Assembly (NCBI GenBank): GCA_021789565.1
Contig: JAJYJL010000194.1
Span: forward strand, 1 to 9,683
Direction: 5' to 3'
Length of the DNA stretch: 9,683 nt
Source: Acidobacteriota bacterium
GTDB taxonomy: Bacteria > Acidobacteriota > Terriglobia > UBA7540
The position numbers and the translations under genes are program-made. Shown here in pieces: positions 7,135 through 9,683 of the stretch. Every line of letters begins with the position of its first letter. Within the stretch, counting starts at the first letter, position 1. A model generated the notes under the pieces. That model did no database searches, was not told the DNA's origin, and saw nothing but the letters and a program-made list of their open reading frames with translations.

Positions 7135-8082
7135 ATGGAGCTTATAAGAAAAGCATTTCTTTCTTTGAGTATTGCAATGATAATGGCGGGACCGTTGATT
7201 GCACAGAATACGGTGGCAGACAGGACCCCCTTATTCAAAAAGGGCGCCATTCGCGTCTTGATCCTTACAGGGCAGAACAACCACGACTGGCGAAAGACCA
7301 CTCCGGTGCTCGAGAATATGTTGTTAAACACCGGCCGGTTTGATGTCCGCGTCAATGAAGAACCGACGGGAATGACATTAGAAACACTTGCCATTTACAA
7401 CGTGGTGGTTCTCAATTACAACGGCCCGCGTTGGGGACACACGGCTGAAATGGCTCTCGAGGACTTTGTACGCTCGGGCCACGGGCTGGTAGGTGTTCAC
7501 GGGGCCAACTGGTCATTCAGCGGGCTTGTGGTTCTCGGGCCCGGAAGCGTTCCGACGGGAATCATCGAACCGCCGTGGCGGGCATACAAACAAATGATCG
7601 GAGGGGTATGGTCAGAGAAGCCTCCTGCCTCCGGACATGCTCCAAGACACCAATTTGTTGTCAAGATAGTTGATCCAAATAGTCCCATCACCAATGGGCT
7701 CCCGAAGACGTTCGAGGCGAATGACGAGCTCTATCACAACATGCACATGGCGCCCGGCGTCCACATTCTGGCGACCGCATACGACGATACCGCCAATAAA
7801 CCCAAAACTCCACCCCCGTCGGCGGCCAAACGGAGCGAGGGGGCACGTTGGCCCCACCTTGACATGAATCCGACGGGCAAGAACGAGCCCATGCTTTGGA
7901 CGATCCGTTACGGCCGAGGCAGGACCTTTTACACCACTTTGGGACACGACGTAAAGGCCATGGACATGCCGGGTTTTTCCACCACGTTTGTTCGAGGCGT
8001 GGAATGGGCGGCAACGGGCACGGTAAAGCAACCTGCGCCGGAATTCCGATCGTGGGCGACATCTCTCTCTCCCAAACATTAG
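7135..8082 (+). CDS. Exported ThuA-like domain protein
   Basis: The 315-residue product has a Sec signal (K and R in the first six residues, hydrophobic core about 8-22, cleavage near LIA-QN). A ThuA-like domain follows from about 39 to 292, a fold related to class I glutamine amidotransferases. Family motifs visible are GQNNHDWRKT (46-55), GHGLVGVHGANWSF (115-128), NDELYHNM (196-203), and MLWTIRYGRGRTFYTTLGHD (253-272) running into RGVEWAATG. ThuA is linked to trehalose and other disaccharide use through 3-keto sugars in rhizobia, though its exact chemistry is not settled; the exported relatives often sit in sugar or glycoside loci. The gene lies 39 bp after the Tat TIM-barrel gene and appears to close the operon. 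No clear Shine-Dalgarno precedes the ATG at 7135. A TTG at 7099 would add 12 residues ahead of the signal peptide, which I consider less likely. Confidence 0.87.
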   Translation: MELIRKAFLSLSIAMIMAGPLIAQNTVADRTPLFKKGAIRVLILTGQNNHDWRKTTPVLENMLLNTGRFDVRVNEEPTGMTLETLAIYNVVVLNYNGPRWGHTAEMALEDFVRSGHGLVGVHGANWSFSGLVVLGPGSVPTGIIEPPWRAYKQMIGGVWSEKPPASGHAPRHQFVVKIVDPNSPITNGLPKTFEANDELYHNMHMAPGVHILATAYDDTANKPKTPPPSAAKRSEGARWPHLDMNPTGKNEPMLWTIRYGRGRTFYTTLGHDVKAMDMPGFSTTFVRGVEWAATGTVKQPAPEFRSWATSLSPKH

Positions 8083-8140
8083 CCACAGCCACGCAGGAGG
8101 AGGTTCTTGCGTTTTCTGTCGTTGCGCTGCTCCGTGCGCT

Positions 8141-8269
8141 TTAGCACACCTCGCTGACCAACGCCTCGCCGAAGCCGTCAGCCTTCTCGAAGGTGTTACA
8201 CAGGGTGTTCCATGCCGTAGAGGCCAGGCGAACCGCCCGGCGTACCGCCCATAATTCAAAAGCGATGGT
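8141..8269 (-). other. Possible C-terminal coding remnant abutting the tRNA 3' end
   Basis: On the minus strand, directly after the tRNA CCA, a frame of 42 codons runs to a TAA at 8143-8141. It has no ATG, GTG or TTG start of its own and stays open back into the tRNA. Its codons end mostly in G or C, and its translation looks protein-like (for example TAWNTLCNTFEKADGFGEAL). A second frame here (8252-8196) encodes 18 residues from an ATG but lacks a ribosome binding site. I do not recognise either product. It could be a gene relic left by recombination next to the tRNA, part of a dispersed repeat, or chance openness in GC-rich DNA. Confidence 0.2.
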
Positions 8270-8346
8270 TGGTGGGCCCAGCAGGACTCGAACCTGCGAC
8301 CAACGGATTATGAGTCCGCCGCTCTAACCAACTGAGCTATGGGCCC
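8270..8346 (-). tRNA. tRNA with CAU anticodon, probably tRNA-Ile2
   Basis: The 77-base gene folds as a full cloverleaf with an encoded CCA end. The acceptor stem GGGCCCA pairs perfectly with TGGGCCC, the D arm has GCTC/GAGC, the anticodon stem is GCGGA/TCCGT around the loop CTCATAA, and the T arm is GCAGG/CCTGC around TTCGAGT. The anticodon CAU could mean elongator Met or the AUA-reading Ile2, in which TilS converts C34 to lysidine. The bases around the loop (GGACTCATAATCC, then TTGGTCGC) resemble known bacterial Ile2 genes more than elongator Met, so I favour Ile2. An initiator is ruled out because the first acceptor pair is matched and the anticodon stem lacks three G-C pairs next to the loop. 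It sits downstream of typA on the same strand. Confidence 0.93.
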
Positions 8347-8459
8347 TGTTTTACAAGTAATTGCAGCCGAAGATGCGGACCGCGTGTTCCGGTAAAATCT
8401 TACCACCTCCGGCGGGGCAGCGGCCAGCGTGTGGTCGGATGGGTATGAGGGCTGTTGGT
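8347..8459. other. Spacer between typA and the tRNA gene
   Basis: This 113-base spacer has no gene. It holds a perfect 5-bp stem with a 4-base loop, GGTAA-AATC-TTACC (8391-8404), which is too short and without a following T run to call a terminator. A weak -10-like TGTAAA lies on the minus strand just before the tRNA, but no convincing -35 box accompanies it, so the tRNA may be read from its own weak promoter or through from typA. Confidence 0.4.
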
Positions 8460-9683
8460 TTAGGCGTCGGGACGATGCCGCCGCGGCCGCTTGTTGGCTT
8501 CCAGGATCTTCTTGCGAACCCGGATCGAGTGGGGCGTCACCTCGACGTATTCATCCTCGGCAATAAATTCCAGCGCCTGCTCCAACAAAATGGGCTTGGC
8601 CGGGACCAGTCGGATGGCATCGTCAGAAGTTGATGCGCGCATGTTGGTCAGCTTCTTCTCTTTGACGGCGTTCACGTCCATATCGTCCCAACGCGCGTTT
8701 TCGCCGATCACCATGCCTTCGTAAACGTTCACCCCCGGCCCCACAAAAAGTTCTCCGCGCTCCTGCAGGTTGAAGAGCGCATACGCCGTGGTGCGTCCGG
8801 GACGGTCGGCGATCAGGGAGCCCGTCAGGCGGCTGGGGATATCTCCCTGCCAGTCGCTGTAACCTTCAAACAGGGTGTTCATCACCGCTGTCCCACGCGT
8901 GTCCCGGAGAAGCTCGCCGCGCAGCCCGATCAGCCCGCGCGACGGAATCACAAATTCCAGGCGCACGCGCCCACCGGTGGTTCCATGGCCTGCCATCTTA
9001 GTGTTGACGCCCTTGCGGCCGCCGATTTTCTGCATGAGAACTCCGACGAATTCCGCAGGGCAATCAATGAGCAGCAGTTCCATCGGTTCCTGCACTTTGC
9101 CGTTCACCTCGCGGGTAACAATTTCCGGCTTGCCCACCGCCAGTTCGTACCCTTCGCGCCGCATCGTCTCAATCAGGATGGACAGGTGCAGTTCGCCGCG
9201 CCCAAGGACCTTGAAGGAGTCTGTATTCCCGCCTTCCTCGACGCGCAGCGCAACATTCGTCAAAAGCTCTTTATCCAGCCTTTCACGAAGGTGGCGCGAG
9301 GTGACATACGTGCCCTCACGCCCCGAAAACGGAGAGGTGTTGACGGTAAAGACCATGGAGATAGTGGGTTCGTCCACCGGCACATGGACCAGCGCCCGCG
9401 GGGTTTCGGCACTGGTCACGGTCTCGCCGATGGTAATGCCCTCCACTCCGGCGATGGCCACAATTTCGCCCGTCCCGGCGTGCTCCACGTCGATGCGGTT
9501 GAGCCCTTCAAAACTGTAAAGCTTGGTAATGCGTGTTTTCTGGTTGGTTCCATCCAGCTTGACGATGGCGACCTCGTCGCCGCGATTGAGAGCACCTGAA
9601 AAGATGCGCCCAATCGCCAGGCGGCCGTGATATTCGCTGTAATCCAGGTTGGCCACCAGTAACTGCAGCACCTCCGACTCATC
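8460..9683 (-). CDS. typA: Translational GTPase TypA/BipA, C-terminal part (window-truncated)
   Basis: The frame runs from the window's right edge to a TAA at 8462-8460 and gives 407 residues; the start lies beyond position 9683. The GTG at 9671 is an internal Val codon (DESEVLQLL), not the start. TypA/BipA is a ribosome-binding GTPase of the EF-G family that helps 50S assembly and growth under stress or cold. The family is about 600 residues long, so the G domain (about 200 residues) is missing only because of the window edge. Visible are the domain II barrel ([15 protein letters not shown] at the start), the EF-G III-like domain ([29 protein letters not shown]), the domain V-like part ([18 protein letters not shown]) and the BipA-specific C-terminal domain ([27 protein letters not shown]). 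It is a core housekeeping gene, convergent to the sugar operon. Confidence 0.97.
   Translation of the reverse strand, partial: DESEVLQLLVANLDYSEYHGRLAIGRIFSGALNRGDEVAIVKLDGTNQKTRITKLYSFEGLNRIDVEHAGTGEIVAIAGVEGITIGETVTSAETPRALVHVPVDEPTISMVFTVNTSPFSGREGTYVTSRHLRERLDKELLTNVALRVEEGGNTDSFKVLGRGELHLSILIETMRREGYELAVGKPEIVTREVNGKVQEPMELLLIDCPAEFVGVLMQKIGGRKGVNTKMAGHGTTGGRVRLEFVIPSRGLIGLRGELLRDTRGTAVMNTLFEGYSDWQGDIPSRLTGSLIADRPGRTTAYALFNLQERGELFVGPGVNVYEGMVIGENARWDDMDVNAVKEKKLTNMRASTSDDAIRLVPAKPILLEQALEFIAEDEYVEVTPHSIRVRKKILEANKRPRRHRPDA

Noticed and set aside
7612..8259. 215-codon open frame on the minus strand, partly outside genes
   Set aside because: Most of it is antisense to the ThuA-like gene, and its arginine-rich, low-complexity translation looks like a GC-rich shadow.
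8391..8404. GGTAA-AATC-TTACC hairpin as a terminator for typA
   Set aside because: The stem is only five AT-containing pairs with no T run after it, so it does not meet the pattern of an intrinsic terminator.
8875..9599. Two overlapping plus-strand frames of more than 200 codons
   Set aside because: Both are antisense to typA, which is certain; one is very Ser/Arg/Pro-rich, as shadow frames often are.
1..9683. CRISPR array, insertion sequence, phage or defence genes
   Set aside because: I saw no regularly spaced repeats, transposase or integrase motifs, terminal inverted repeats, or nuclease/toxin-antitoxin genes.

Overview
The window looks like part of a Gram-negative soil or sediment chromosome, most likely Acidobacteriota. 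This is an inference from protein style. The di-haem cytochrome c plus PQQ beta-propeller dehydrogenase pair, the Tat-exported TIM-barrel 'sugar phosphate isomerase/epimerase', the exported ThuA-like protein and the long exported TPR protein are all gene types that are common there. No marker gene here fixes the taxonomy.

Layout. Positions 1-518 hold no gene I can support. Positions 519-2462 (minus strand) encode a secreted 647-residue TPR protein with a near-consensus promoter upstream. A divergent intergenic region (2463-2785) carries that promoter and a weaker candidate for the plus strand. Positions 2786-8082 (plus strand) hold five tightly packed genes that look like one operon: a cytoplasmic TIM-barrel isomerase/epimerase, an exported di-haem cytochrome c, an exported PQQ-dependent dehydrogenase (GTG start overlapping the cytochrome stop), a Tat-exported TIM-barrel protein, and an exported ThuA-like protein. 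Convergent to it on the minus strand are a CAU-anticodon tRNA (probably tRNA-Ile2) at 8270-8346 and the C-terminal two thirds of the translational GTPase TypA/BipA, cut by the window edge.

How the genes may work together. The dehydrogenase would oxidise a sugar or alcohol in the periplasm and pass electrons to the cytochrome, whose gene overlaps its own by 4 bp. The exported TIM-barrel and ThuA-like proteins would then act on the oxidised product in the same compartment. The first TIM-barrel enzyme has no signal peptide and would act after uptake. ThuA-family proteins and sugar-isomerase-like TIM barrels are both linked to 3-keto-sugar metabolism, so a periplasmic oxidative sugar or glycoside pathway driven by PQQ instead of NAD or FAD is a reasonable hypothesis. 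No substrate can be read from the sequence. The oddest single detail is a Glu-to-Gln change at the expected first metal ligand of the Tat-exported TIM barrel.
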